In this document: positions 1 to 7,495 of the stretch, in pieces
Layout of the letters: each line of letters opens with the position of its first letter
Numbering within the stretch: the first letter of the stretch is position 1
DNA from: Opitutia bacterium
GTDB lineage: Bacteria > Verrucomicrobiota > Verrucomicrobiia > Opitutales > Opitutaceae
Length of the DNA: 64,000 bases
Direction of reading: 5' to 3'
Assembly (NCBI GenBank): GCA_016187925.1
Contig: JACPIS010000036.1
Span: 1 to 64,000 of the forward strand
Translations under genes and position numbers: made by a program
Notes under the pieces: generated by a model
Database searches by the model: none
Told to the model about the DNA's origin: nothing
What the model saw: the letters and a program-made list of their open reading frames with translations, nothing else

Positions 1-39
1 GCAGCTAAGACCTCTCGGCCCCGGCTGGCAATCCCGCCC

Positions 40-88
40 AAGCCGGCTGCCTCCGACGAGCTTTGGGCCCATTCTCGGCAGCCGGCTT
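40..88. repeat. Perfect 12-bp inverted repeat (hairpin)
   Basis: AAGCCGGCTGCC at 40-51 is repeated in exact reverse complement at 77-88, separated by 25 bases. It could be a transcription terminator of an upstream gene or part of a REP-like element. It has no T-run, so a simple intrinsic terminator is less likely. Confidence 0.6.
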
Positions 89-172
89 TGGCTTTGCGCT
101 CATCCAGTTTTAACATCAGGTTGAACATACAAGGATCCACGGCATCGAAGGCCAGATCGCGAGCGAAAGGAT

Positions 173-200
173 GGATTCTTCACTTCGTTCAGAATGACAG
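173..200 (-). repeat. Interspersed intergenic repeat core (VILNEVKNP type)
   Basis: Read on the minus strand, this stretch would encode V-I-L-N-E-V-K-N-P. I recognise that peptide from spurious ORFs annotated over a short intergenic repeat found in many unrelated bacterial genomes. It lies between the inverted repeat at 40-88 and the first gene. I infer a REP-like mobile or structural DNA repeat, not a protein. The assignment rests on memory of the motif, not on a search. Confidence 0.45.
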
Positions 201-351
201 GTTGAGTTGATGGGTGGGGTTGGAAGACACACCCTGGTGTGTTTCGCGGGCCGGCAATCGATCGTGTGGGGCATGCGACCGCTGCACCATTTTCGCAGCC
301 AGCAAACTTCGGGCTGGCGGTGGATGGCGCGTCTTCATTCGCTAGGCAGCC

Positions 352-1560
352 GTGTCCGAAGCTGCGCCTACTCCCGATTCCACTTCGCCCGAGTGGTTTT
401 CCCCCACCTGGGGGCGCTGGGTCTTCGCCCTCGCGCTGGCGATCGGAGGATTCCTCCTGCCGCAGGAAGTCCCGTTGGAGTGGTACCCGCTCAACGAGCC
501 GGGGCAGGACATCCTCTACCTCGAAATCACCTGCGCGGCGGACAAAAACGGATTCTTCGAGATCTACTACAACACGACCGACGGCATCAACGAGCTGGAC
601 AAGATCTACGTCCCGATCTCCCCAACCACCCAGACCTTCACCTATACCTTCCCGCTCAAGGACGCACCGATCACCGAGCTGCGGCTCGATCCCGTGGCCG
701 ACGGCGGCACGCTCACGATCCGGCAAATGCGCATCATCGACCGCCGCAGCACCGAAGTCCGCCGCTTCACCCGCGACATGTTCACGCCGCTTCACGAAAT
801 CGCGGCCATCCAATCCGCCTCCGACGGCTGGACCATCACGTCCACTCCGGGCAACAACGATCCCTATACCCGGATCAACCTGCCGGCACCGCTTTACGCC
901 GTGGGCCTGAACGGCCGCAATCTGCAACGCTGCCTCCTCTCTTCGGGCTACCTCGCGATGATGCTGTGGATTCTGCTGCTCGCGGTGCTGTTCACTTTCT
1001 GGCGCCCAAAGAGCTGGCGTGATTTCTTCCGGCATGTGGGCTTCATGGCCGCCATTGCCCTGCCCTTCTCTCTCGTCGGCAACCGCGGCCTGATCCGCCA
1101 TTCCTTCCATTATGCGCGCTTCACGCTCCCGGCGCCCAGCCCGGCGCTGAACCTGGAAATGGATCTGGCCAGCGATCACCCCACCCCGGCGCAATTGTTC
1201 CGGGACACCGGCCATGGCTACAACGAGACGGAGAGCGTCCGCATCGGCTACGAGCCGGTGGCAGGTCTCCAGACCCTGCGCTTCCCGCTGCCTCCGGGCC
1301 CGCTGCGCGCGCTGCGTTTCGATCCCTTTGATGCGCCGGGCCGTCTGGACATCCGCGGCATCCGGCTCGTCGGTACCGACGGCATCACCCATGCGGTGCT
1401 GCCGCTCGACTCGCTCGTGCCGCAGCGCGACATCGCGCGCCTCGGCGAAGACGGCGGCTTTCTGCGGCTGCAAACACCACCCGAAGCCCGCGACCCGATC
1501 TTGGAATTCTCTCCGTCCGCTCTCGCCGAGATCAACCGGTCGCTGGCCACCCGGCGCTGA
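352..1560 (+). CDS. Membrane protein with duplicated extracytoplasmic beta domain
   Basis: This is a 402-residue protein of unknown function with a GTG start. A hydrophobic segment lies at about residues 20-36 and two more at about 195-220 and 228-246. They separate two soluble beta-rich regions. The two regions look like copies of one domain: each has an L-R-x-D-P core (LRLDP in the first, LRFDP in the second), then a G-x-L-x-I-R stretch and a turn into a second strand set. LRxDP...I-R modules are seen in membrane proteins and glycosyltransferases of surface-polysaccharide loci, so a glycan-binding role is plausible but unproven. It sits directly before the exporter ATPase, where a Wzm permease often lies, but it has too few membrane spans to be Wzm. 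It may be the last gene of an operon that starts outside the window. Confidence 0.75.
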   Translation: MSEAAPTPDSTSPEWFSPTWGRWVFALALAIGGFLLPQEVPLEWYPLNEPGQDILYLEITCAADKNGFFEIYYNTTDGINELDKIYVPISPTTQTFTYTFPLKDAPITELRLDPVADGGTLTIRQMRIIDRRSTEVRRFTRDMFTPLHEIAAIQSASDGWTITSTPGNNDPYTRINLPAPLYAVGLNGRNLQRCLLSSGYLAMMLWILLLAVLFTFWRPKSWRDFFRHVGFMAAIALPFSLVGNRGLIRHSFHYARFTLPAPSPALNLEMDLASDHPTPAQLFRDTGHGYNETESVRIGYEPVAGLQTLRFPLPPGPLRALRFDPFDAPGRLDIRGIRLVGTDGITHAVLPLDSLVPQRDIARLGEDGGFLRLQTPPEARDPILEFSPSALAEINRSLATRR

Positions 1561-1729
1561 ATGGGAACGGAGGGTTGAGAGTTGAAAGTTGGATACTGGA
1601 GATGCGGTGTCGCTTCTGATCTCTGGCCTCTAGCCTATCGCCTACTGCCGCGGATGGCCGCCGGGCCATGACCCCCGACCTTCCCACTTGCCCCTTCCGG
1701 CGGGCTTGGTTCTCCTTGGCTCTCCGAGC

Positions 1730-3151
1730 ATGTCAGCTTCTCCCACCCACCCGGCCGATCACGCACCCGTCATCTCCCTGCACGGCGTGACCAAGACCTA
1801 CGCCATCTGGGACGATCCTTCCGACCGGTTGCTGGCGCCGCTGCGCCGATTGCTGCCGGGCGGAACCAAACATCGAAGCACCCAAGGCCGGCTCTTCACC
1901 GCGGTGCGCGAAATCTCCCTCGACGTCGCACCCGGCGAATGTCTCGGCATCATCGGCCGCAACGGCGCGGGCAAGAGCACGCTCCTGCAGATGATCGCCG
2001 GCACCGTGCGACCGACCGCCGGCACCATCGCCGTGCGCGGACGTGTCGCCGCCTTGCTCGAGCTGGGCAGCGGTTTCAACCCCGACTTCACCGGTCGGGA
2101 AAACATCCAGCTCAACGCCGCCATCCTCGGCCTGGACCCGGAGGAGATCGCCCGCAAATTCGACTCCATCGTGGAGTATTCCGGCATCGCCGAATTCATC
2201 GACCAGCCTGTCCGCACCTACTCCAGTGGCATGACGTTGCGCCTCGCCTTCTCGGTATGCGTGCATGTCGAGGCGGACATCATCATCATCGACGAGGCGC
2301 TGGCGGTGGGCGATGCGCGCTTCCAGTTCAAATGCCACGCCACGCTCGAGCGGATGCTCAAAGAGGGCCGCACCATCATCTTCGTCTCACACGACACCAA
2401 CTCCGTCAAACGCATGTGCCGCACCGCCGTCCTGCTCGAGCGCGGCGAGGTGTTGCTCAAGGGCTCGCCCAACGACGTTACCAACATCTACACGAAGCTC
2501 ATCACTAGCCCGCACGGCGTGGAGGCGATACGGGACGATCTGGCCGCCCTGCGCGAGCGGGGGTCCGAACCGGAATCCACTCCGGCAGTCTCGATCACTT
2601 CAGCCGCAGCCAATCTCGATGCCGCCGTCGATGGGCGCACCGCCTCCGCCACCAGCCTTCTCACCGACGAACGCGCCCACCAGCAGGTCTCCGACAAGGA
2701 ATATTCCTATGGCGGCGCGCTCGGCCGGATCACCTCCGTCCAGCTCACGGATGAACAGGATCAAGCACGCCTGAGTTTCCTCGCGGGCAGCCCCATCCGG
2801 GTCCACATCAGCTGCGAGGCCGCGACGGAAATCCCCAACCCCATCTATGCGCTCACCGTGAAGGATGTGCGCGGCCAGGAGATTTACGGCACCAATACCT
2901 ATTTCCAAAACCAGACGCTGCCGGCCGTGCCGGCGCACGCCCGGGTCGAGGCCGTCTTCGACGTACAGCTCAACGTGCAGCCCGGTGTCTATTTCATCTC
3001 GCTCGGCTGGGTCCGCCTCGTGAACGGCGAAGTCGTCGTCGTCCACCGACGCTACGACGTCCTGCGCTTCGATGTGCTGCCGCGCGACAAATCCTTCGGC
3101 CTGGCCCACTGCCCCACCCGCATCACCGTGCGTCCGTCGACGGTTGCCTGA
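1730..3151 (+). CDS. wzt: Polysaccharide ABC exporter ATPase, Wzt type with C-terminal carbohydrate-binding domain
   Basis: This 473-residue protein is the ATPase of an O-antigen/polysaccharide ABC exporter. It drives export of undecaprenyl-linked polymer across the inner membrane with a Wzm permease. Walker A is GRNGAGKST at residues 76-84, the signature is YSSGM at 164-168, Walker B ends in D188-E189, and the switch histidine is H221 in FVSHD. After a linker, residues about 320-460 match the Wzt C-terminal domain, which in E. coli O9a/O8 recognises the modified non-reducing end of the chain. The ATG at 1730 is preferred over an in-frame TTG at 1688 because the family N-terminus begins shortly after it. 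The stop is two bases before the next start, so it is co-transcribed with the methyltransferase. No Wzm is visible in the window. Confidence 0.9.
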   Translation: MSASPTHPADHAPVISLHGVTKTYAIWDDPSDRLLAPLRRLLPGGTKHRSTQGRLFTAVREISLDVAPGECLGIIGRNGAGKSTLLQMIAGTVRPTAGTIAVRGRVAALLELGSGFNPDFTGRENIQLNAAILGLDPEEIARKFDSIVEYSGIAEFIDQPVRTYSSGMTLRLAFSVCVHVEADIIIIDEALAVGDARFQFKCHATLERMLKEGRTIIFVSHDTNSVKRMCRTAVLLERGEVLLKGSPNDVTNIYTKLITSPHGVEAIRDDLAALRERGSEPESTPAVSITSAAANLDAAVDGRTASATSLLTDERAHQQVSDKEYSYGGALGRITSVQLTDEQDQARLSFLAGSPIRVHISCEAATEIPNPIYALTVKDVRGQEIYGTNTYFQNQTLPAVPAHARVEAVFDVQLNVQPGVYFISLGWVRLVNGEVVVVHRRYDVLRFDVLPRDKSFGLAHCPTRITVRPSTVA

Positions 3152-3152
3152 T

Positions 3153-4169
3153 ATGTTTCAATTCACCTGCCACGGCCAGAGTCACTCCCTCCAGCCCGGC
3201 CAGTATTTTGCCCGCCCGCGCGAACTGGGTTTCCGCGACACGCCCTCCGGTGAACTGCTGGCTCTCGTGGCGGAAATCGAGCAAGGCCGCCCCTGGCGGG
3301 ACGCCGTCGCCGCCCGCTACGCCACGGGAAAGAAGTGGCTCCATCGCATCGTCACGGATCCCAGCCGTACCGCCTTCTTCAACGAGGTGCTTCCCGGCGG
3401 CCCCGGGCCGGTGCTGGACATCGGCTCCGGCTGGGGACAAACCGCCCGACCACTGGCCCATGAACGTCCGGTCGTGGCGCTCGAACCCGTGGCCGAGCGC
3501 CTGGCGTTCGTCAGGGCGACGGCGCGACAGGAAGGTGTGCAAGAGCGCCTGGCAGGCCTCGGCGCGGATTATCTCGAAGTGGAGTTCGCCACCCGGTTCG
3601 CCGTCATCTGCGCCATCGGCGTGCTGGAATGGGTCGGGGCTTTTCAAGATGCCGCCGACCCGCGGCAACGGCAGCGCGATTTCCTGAGCAAAACCCGCCG
3701 CGAGCTGGAGTCCGGCGGCGCGCTGGTCCTCGGCATCGAAAACCGGCTCGGCCTCAAATACCTGCTCGGCTGCCCCGACGACCATATCGGCGTGCCGCAC
3801 ATCGCCTGCCTGCCCGCCGAGCTGGCCGCCCGCCGCTGGCAGGAAACCAGCCGGCACGCGCTCCGCAGTTTCACCTATTCGCTCGTGGAGCTCGACCGGT
3901 TGCTGCGCGACACCGGATTCGGGCAGGTTGAATTTTTCGCCGCGTTCCCCGACTACAAGCTGCCCGAGCGGATCATCAACCTGGCGGACGGCGGCGCGGC
4001 GTTGCATGAATTTCTCCGCTCCGGCGCGCTGCCGCCCGAGCATAACGGCTACGACGGCAGTCCGCTCGGGCAATCGCTCCAAGCCGAGCTGGCCGCGCAA
4101 TACCATGCGCTCGCCGCCGCAGGTGTGGCCCGGCATTATGTGCCGAGCTTCTTCGTCCGCGCCCGCTGA
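3153..4169 (+). CDS. SAM-dependent methyltransferase, candidate chain terminator
   Basis: This is a class I methyltransferase of 338 residues. The SAM-binding glycine-rich loop is VLDIGSGWG at residues 87-95, followed by an acidic strand end (ALEP, about residue 112) and a later C-A-I-G-V-L-E-W motif. The start is the ATG at 3153, one base after the Wzt stop. Its position between a Wzt with a binding tail and a kinase-containing protein suggests that it modifies the glycan non-reducing end, as the methyltransferase part of WbdD does. A sugar O-methyltransferase acting inside the repeat is the main alternative. Confidence 0.8.
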   Translation: MFQFTCHGQSHSLQPGQYFARPRELGFRDTPSGELLALVAEIEQGRPWRDAVAARYATGKKWLHRIVTDPSRTAFFNEVLPGGPGPVLDIGSGWGQTARPLAHERPVVALEPVAERLAFVRATARQEGVQERLAGLGADYLEVEFATRFAVICAIGVLEWVGAFQDAADPRQRQRDFLSKTRRELESGGALVLGIENRLGLKYLLGCPDDHIGVPHIACLPAELAARRWQETSRHALRSFTYSLVELDRLLRDTGFGQVEFFAAFPDYKLPERIINLADGGAALHEFLRSGALPPEHNGYDGSPLGQSLQAELAAQYHALAAAGVARHYVPSFFVRAR

Positions 4170-4184
4170 AACCGCCCGTCCGCC

Positions 4185-6863
4185 ATGGCCGACATCCATA
4201 TCGCGGAAATTTTCGCCGAGCTGGTCCGCCGCGGCCTGGTCGCTCCGACTCCACCACCCGCGCCGCTCTCCGGCGGCAACGCCGACCGGCGCGCTGAAAA
4301 CGTCCGCCTTTCCTGGCAAGCCCACCTACCCGATGGACGGACGGTGCGGCTCACCCTCGGTCCGAAACTCTCCGCGCAGACGGCGCGCCAGGCCGCGTTC
4401 GCCCGCGCTTGCCCGACGCTGGTGCCCGAGCTGCTTTTTTTCGTTTCCCTGGCCCAAGGCGAGGCGGCAGCGGAGGAGTTTTTTGAAGGCGTCTCGATCG
4501 AGCAGGCCGGCCAATCCGGTTCCCCCGCCCCCGAGAAGATCCAGGCCGCGTTTGCCCGCGCCTGCTCCATTCTCGCCGCCACCGAGGAAGCCTCCAGCGA
4601 AGAGGCACGTCGGCGGGAATGGCGGGAATGGTCCGCCTCGCTCACGCAATTATCCTTCTGGACGCCCCTCGGGCGCTCGTTGCTGGAAGAGCAGATCCTA
4701 CCACGCCTCTACGCCCGTCTTGCCGTGGCATCGCCGGCGACCCGCTGGAGCAATGGCGACTTCATCAGCGCAAACCTGCTGGTCGCCCCCGGCGGAGAAA
4801 CGCGGCTCATCGACCTGGAGTTTGCCGCGCGAACCCATTTCCACGCCGAGGATGCCGTGCGCTTCCATGTGTTGTCGTCCATTGCGCGGGCTCATCCCGA
4901 GTGGTTCTCAACGGTGCAGCCTTTGCCCGGCCCGGCCTGGCATTTGTATTTCTGGCTGCGGCAGCTGGGGCTTGAGGCCACCAACAACACACCTGAATAC
5001 CTCGCCGGGATCCTCCCCGTCCGCCTCGCACTCATTCGCCGGCTCGCCGAGCAAACCCTGGGCGTTGTCCTCACGGGCTGGGCAACCGATGCCCTCGCCG
5101 CGCAGGCCCAGGTGGAGGAGGCGCGCTGGGTCTCCTTGCCCGGCGCCGCCGTCAAATTCTCCGGCTGGTGCCATGTGCCCGAGGCGAGGGCACTGCGCGC
5201 CATCTGCCTTTTCGCCGACAACAAATTGCTCGCCGAGACCCCGCTGATCGAGCGGAGCGATGTGCAGCGGCATTTCGCGGGCGAACCACGCGCGCTGAGC
5301 TCCGGTTTCACGTTGACCGCCCGACTCACCGGATTCCCGACCGAGCTCGTTATCTGCGCCCAGACGAACGCCGGTGCGCTGCTACCCTTTCGCACGGTAA
5401 ACCCCGAGGCGCTGCCCGGACGCGGTCCCACACTCGGCGACTACGCCCGCTGGGCCGCGCAACACGACCCCGATCCGCCCTCGCCCGCCACCGTACCGGA
5501 TGGTCCGCGGTTTTCGATCCTTCTGCCGGTCTACAACACGCCGGCCGAGTTCCTGCGAACCTGTCTGGCCTCGGTGCGCGCGCAGCACTATCCCCGCTGG
5601 GAACTCTGCGTGGTGGACGACGCCTCGCCCGCCGCGCACGTCGGTGCCGTCCTGCGTGAAGCCGCCGCGGCCGACGCCCGCATCCGGGTACAAACCCGCG
5701 CGACCAACGGCGGCATCGCCCGCGCGACGAACGACGCCTTGGCGATGGCGCGCGGCGAATTCATCGTGCTGCTCGATCACGATGACCTGCTGCGCCCGCA
5801 CGCCCTGCTTGAGTTCGCGCGCCGCCTCGCGACCGAGCCATCGCTTGATGCACTTTACAGCGATGAGGGCAAGATCACGGCCGAGGGCCAGCTCATCCTG
5901 CCCATCGGGAAACCCGATTTCTCACCGGAATTCCTGCTGGGGGTCATGTATATCGGCCACGCCCTGAGCGTGCGCACCACCGTGGCCCGGGCGACGGGCG
6001 GCTTCGATTCGACCTACGACGGCGTGCAGGATTACGAATTCTTTCTCCGCGTCACCGAGCGGACCCGCCGTATCGGGCACATCGACAAGATGCTCTATCA
6101 CTGGCGCCAGTCGCCCGGCTCGAGCGCACTGCAAGGCAACGTCAAAGGCAACATGGACGAGAAACAGGCCGCCGCGGTGCGCGCGCATCTGCGGCGCACC
6201 GGGCGCAGCGAAACAGCCGTCCCCTTGTCAGAACATCGCGTGCGGCTGGCCGCTGGCGCCGCACCCGCCTTTGCGCTCGTCCGCCCGGTCGCCGGCGAGT
6301 CGGCGCCCGCCGCGCTCCGGCGCGCTGCAGCCGTAACCGCGGCGGAAGTGCTCGTCCTGCTCGGCACCGAAGTCCAAGCGCCCACCGATGACTGGCCCCG
6401 CGAGCTGGCCGCACTCGCGATGCGACCGGACTCCGGCTGCGTCGCACCGGTACTTGTGTCCCCGACCAGCCGCGTCATCGAAGCCGGCTGCACCTTGACC
6501 GGAGGGCGATTCGTCCGGCTGATGCAGGGCTTCGACGCCAGCGGCGACGGCTACAATGGCTCGCTCCGTTGCACGCGCGAGGTTGCAGCCGTGTCACCCA
6601 TCTGCATTGCGGTGCGCCGCACCATCGCATCCGGATACCGCGGCGATGCGTGGCAAGAATTCCTCGAGGTGTTGCGAAAGGCCGGACTTTACCATCGTGT
6701 GGCGCCGGCGGTGCAGCTGACGGTGGGCAACACTCCTCCGCTGCCGGAAAATGCGTCGGTCGGCGCCATCGGTTTTCGTGATCCGTTCTACAACCGCCAT
6801 TTCGCTCCGGATTCGGGCGACTACCGGCTCCGCGACGACTTCGCGCCCTCGACATCATCCTGA
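4185..6863 (+). CDS. APH-like kinase / R module / GT2 glycosyltransferase fusion
   Basis: This 892-residue protein is a fusion. Residues about 30-310 resemble the aminoglycoside phosphotransferase/choline kinase fold. The catalytic loop is NGDFISANLLV (N190-G191-D192, N197; the usual H-G-D has N for H) and the metal-binding aspartate is D210 in IDLE. Residues about 316-405 resemble one R module (FSGW early, F-A-G, G-F). Residues about 440-680 are a GT2 domain with LLPVYN, VVDDAS and DHDD starting at D531. The last 200 residues look like the back half of a second GT2 (D-P-F-Y-N near the end) without its nucleotide-binding part. Neighbours suggest a role in capping or extending the exported polymer. 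The kinase fold is well supported by motif; its substrate is unknown. Confidence 0.75.
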   Translation: MADIHIAEIFAELVRRGLVAPTPPPAPLSGGNADRRAENVRLSWQAHLPDGRTVRLTLGPKLSAQTARQAAFARACPTLVPELLFFVSLAQGEAAAEEFFEGVSIEQAGQSGSPAPEKIQAAFARACSILAATEEASSEEARRREWREWSASLTQLSFWTPLGRSLLEEQILPRLYARLAVASPATRWSNGDFISANLLVAPGGETRLIDLEFAARTHFHAEDAVRFHVLSSIARAHPEWFSTVQPLPGPAWHLYFWLRQLGLEATNNTPEYLAGILPVRLALIRRLAEQTLGVVLTGWATDALAAQAQVEEARWVSLPGAAVKFSGWCHVPEARALRAICLFADNKLLAETPLIERSDVQRHFAGEPRALSSGFTLTARLTGFPTELVICAQTNAGALLPFRTVNPEALPGRGPTLGDYARWAAQHDPDPPSPATVPDGPRFSILLPVYNTPAEFLRTCLASVRAQHYPRWELCVVDDASPAAHVGAVLREAAAADARIRVQTRATNGGIARATNDALAMARGEFIVLLDHDDLLRPHALLEFARRLATEPSLDALYSDEGKITAEGQLILPIGKPDFSPEFLLGVMYIGHALSVRTTVARATGGFDSTYDGVQDYEFFLRVTERTRRIGHIDKMLYHWRQSPGSSALQGNVKGNMDEKQAAAVRAHLRRTGRSETAVPLSEHRVRLAAGAAPAFALVRPVAGESAPAALRRAAAVTAAEVLVLLGTEVQAPTDDWPRELAALAMRPDSGCVAPVLVSPTSRVIEAGCTLTGGRFVRLMQGFDASGDGYNGSLRCTREVAAVSPICIAVRRTIASGYRGDAWQEFLEVLRKAGLYHRVAPAVQLTVGNTPPLPENASVGAIGFRDPFYNRHFAPDSGDYRLRDDFAPSTSS

Positions 6864-6960
6864 CGCCGCCACATTTTACCGCCTACGACCCGACTGATGA
6901 TGGCCGCGTTGACAAAAGACTTCACATCCGGCGGCGGTGCGCCTTGATGTGCTGTCATCC

Positions 6961-7488
6961 ATGAAGCCCGCATCCTCCGAGCCGGCCGAGCTGCTCAATC
7001 GCGTGCGCCAGCAACTCATCCTGGCCCAGGTGCGCATCATGGAATTGGAGGACGTGCGCGACGAACTGGCACCCCGGCTCGCCGAGACGGACCGCCTGCT
7101 GCGCGCCGCGCAGGAACTCGCCGACGCCAAGGCGGACGAGGCCGCGCATCTCGAAAAAGTCCGCGCCGACTTGCAGGCCCAGTTCGAGCACATGCGTCAC
7201 ATGCAGCATGTGACCAACGAGGCGCTGAACACGACCCGCGGCCAGCTCGCCAACGCCGAGCAGGACAGTGAACGCCTCCGGCAGGAAGCCATCGGCCTGC
7301 TCACGCAGGCCGCGCATCTCAGCGAGCAAACCGGCCGTCTGCAGCAGGAGCTGACCGAAGCCCGCACCACGGCCGCGGCCCACCAGACCCGTATCGAACA
7401 ATTGGACGCCGAGCAGCGGGCGACGAAAGCCTCCCGCAGCTGGCGCTGGACCGCCTGGCTCCGCTCCCTCGAACGCGCGCTCCGCTAG
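6961..7488 (+). CDS. Free coiled-coil protein with SRSWRxTA-type C-terminus
   Basis: This 175-residue protein consists almost entirely of charged heptad-like helix from about residue 10 to 160, rich in L, A, E, Q and R. It ends in SRSWRWTAWLRSLERALR, an amphipathic basic tail. The motif S-x-S-W-R-x-T-A-x-L-R commonly ends coiled coils attached to surface-glycan glycosyltransferases and methyltransferases. The start is put at ATG 6961; an in-frame GTG at 6937 would add eight residues. It lies 8 bases before the next gene and just after the kinase-GT2 gene. I infer a membrane-associated scaffold or length ruler, like the coiled coil of WbdD. It has no enzymatic motif. Confidence 0.75.
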   Translation: MKPASSEPAELLNRVRQQLILAQVRIMELEDVRDELAPRLAETDRLLRAAQELADAKADEAAHLEKVRADLQAQFEHMRHMQHVTNEALNTTRGQLANAEQDSERLRQEAIGLLTQAAHLSEQTGRLQQELTEARTTAAAHQTRIEQLDAEQRATKASRSWRWTAWLRSLERALR

Positions 7489-7495
7489 CGCCGCC

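Larger units (their letters stand above)
1..351. other. Non-coding region before first gene
   Basis: No convincing gene lies here. It holds a strong inverted repeat (40-88), an interspersed-repeat-like core (173-200) and a short near-perfect palindrome at 227-242 (ACACACC, two bases, GGTGTGT). The base composition is less GC-rich around 100-240 than in the genes that follow. No clear sigma-70 hexamer pair was seen before the GTG start at 352. Confidence 0.6.

Noticed and set aside
100-1473. Minus-strand frame over the first gene
   Set aside because: It is a shadow of the 352-1560 gene; its C-terminal end only reads through the intergenic repeat.
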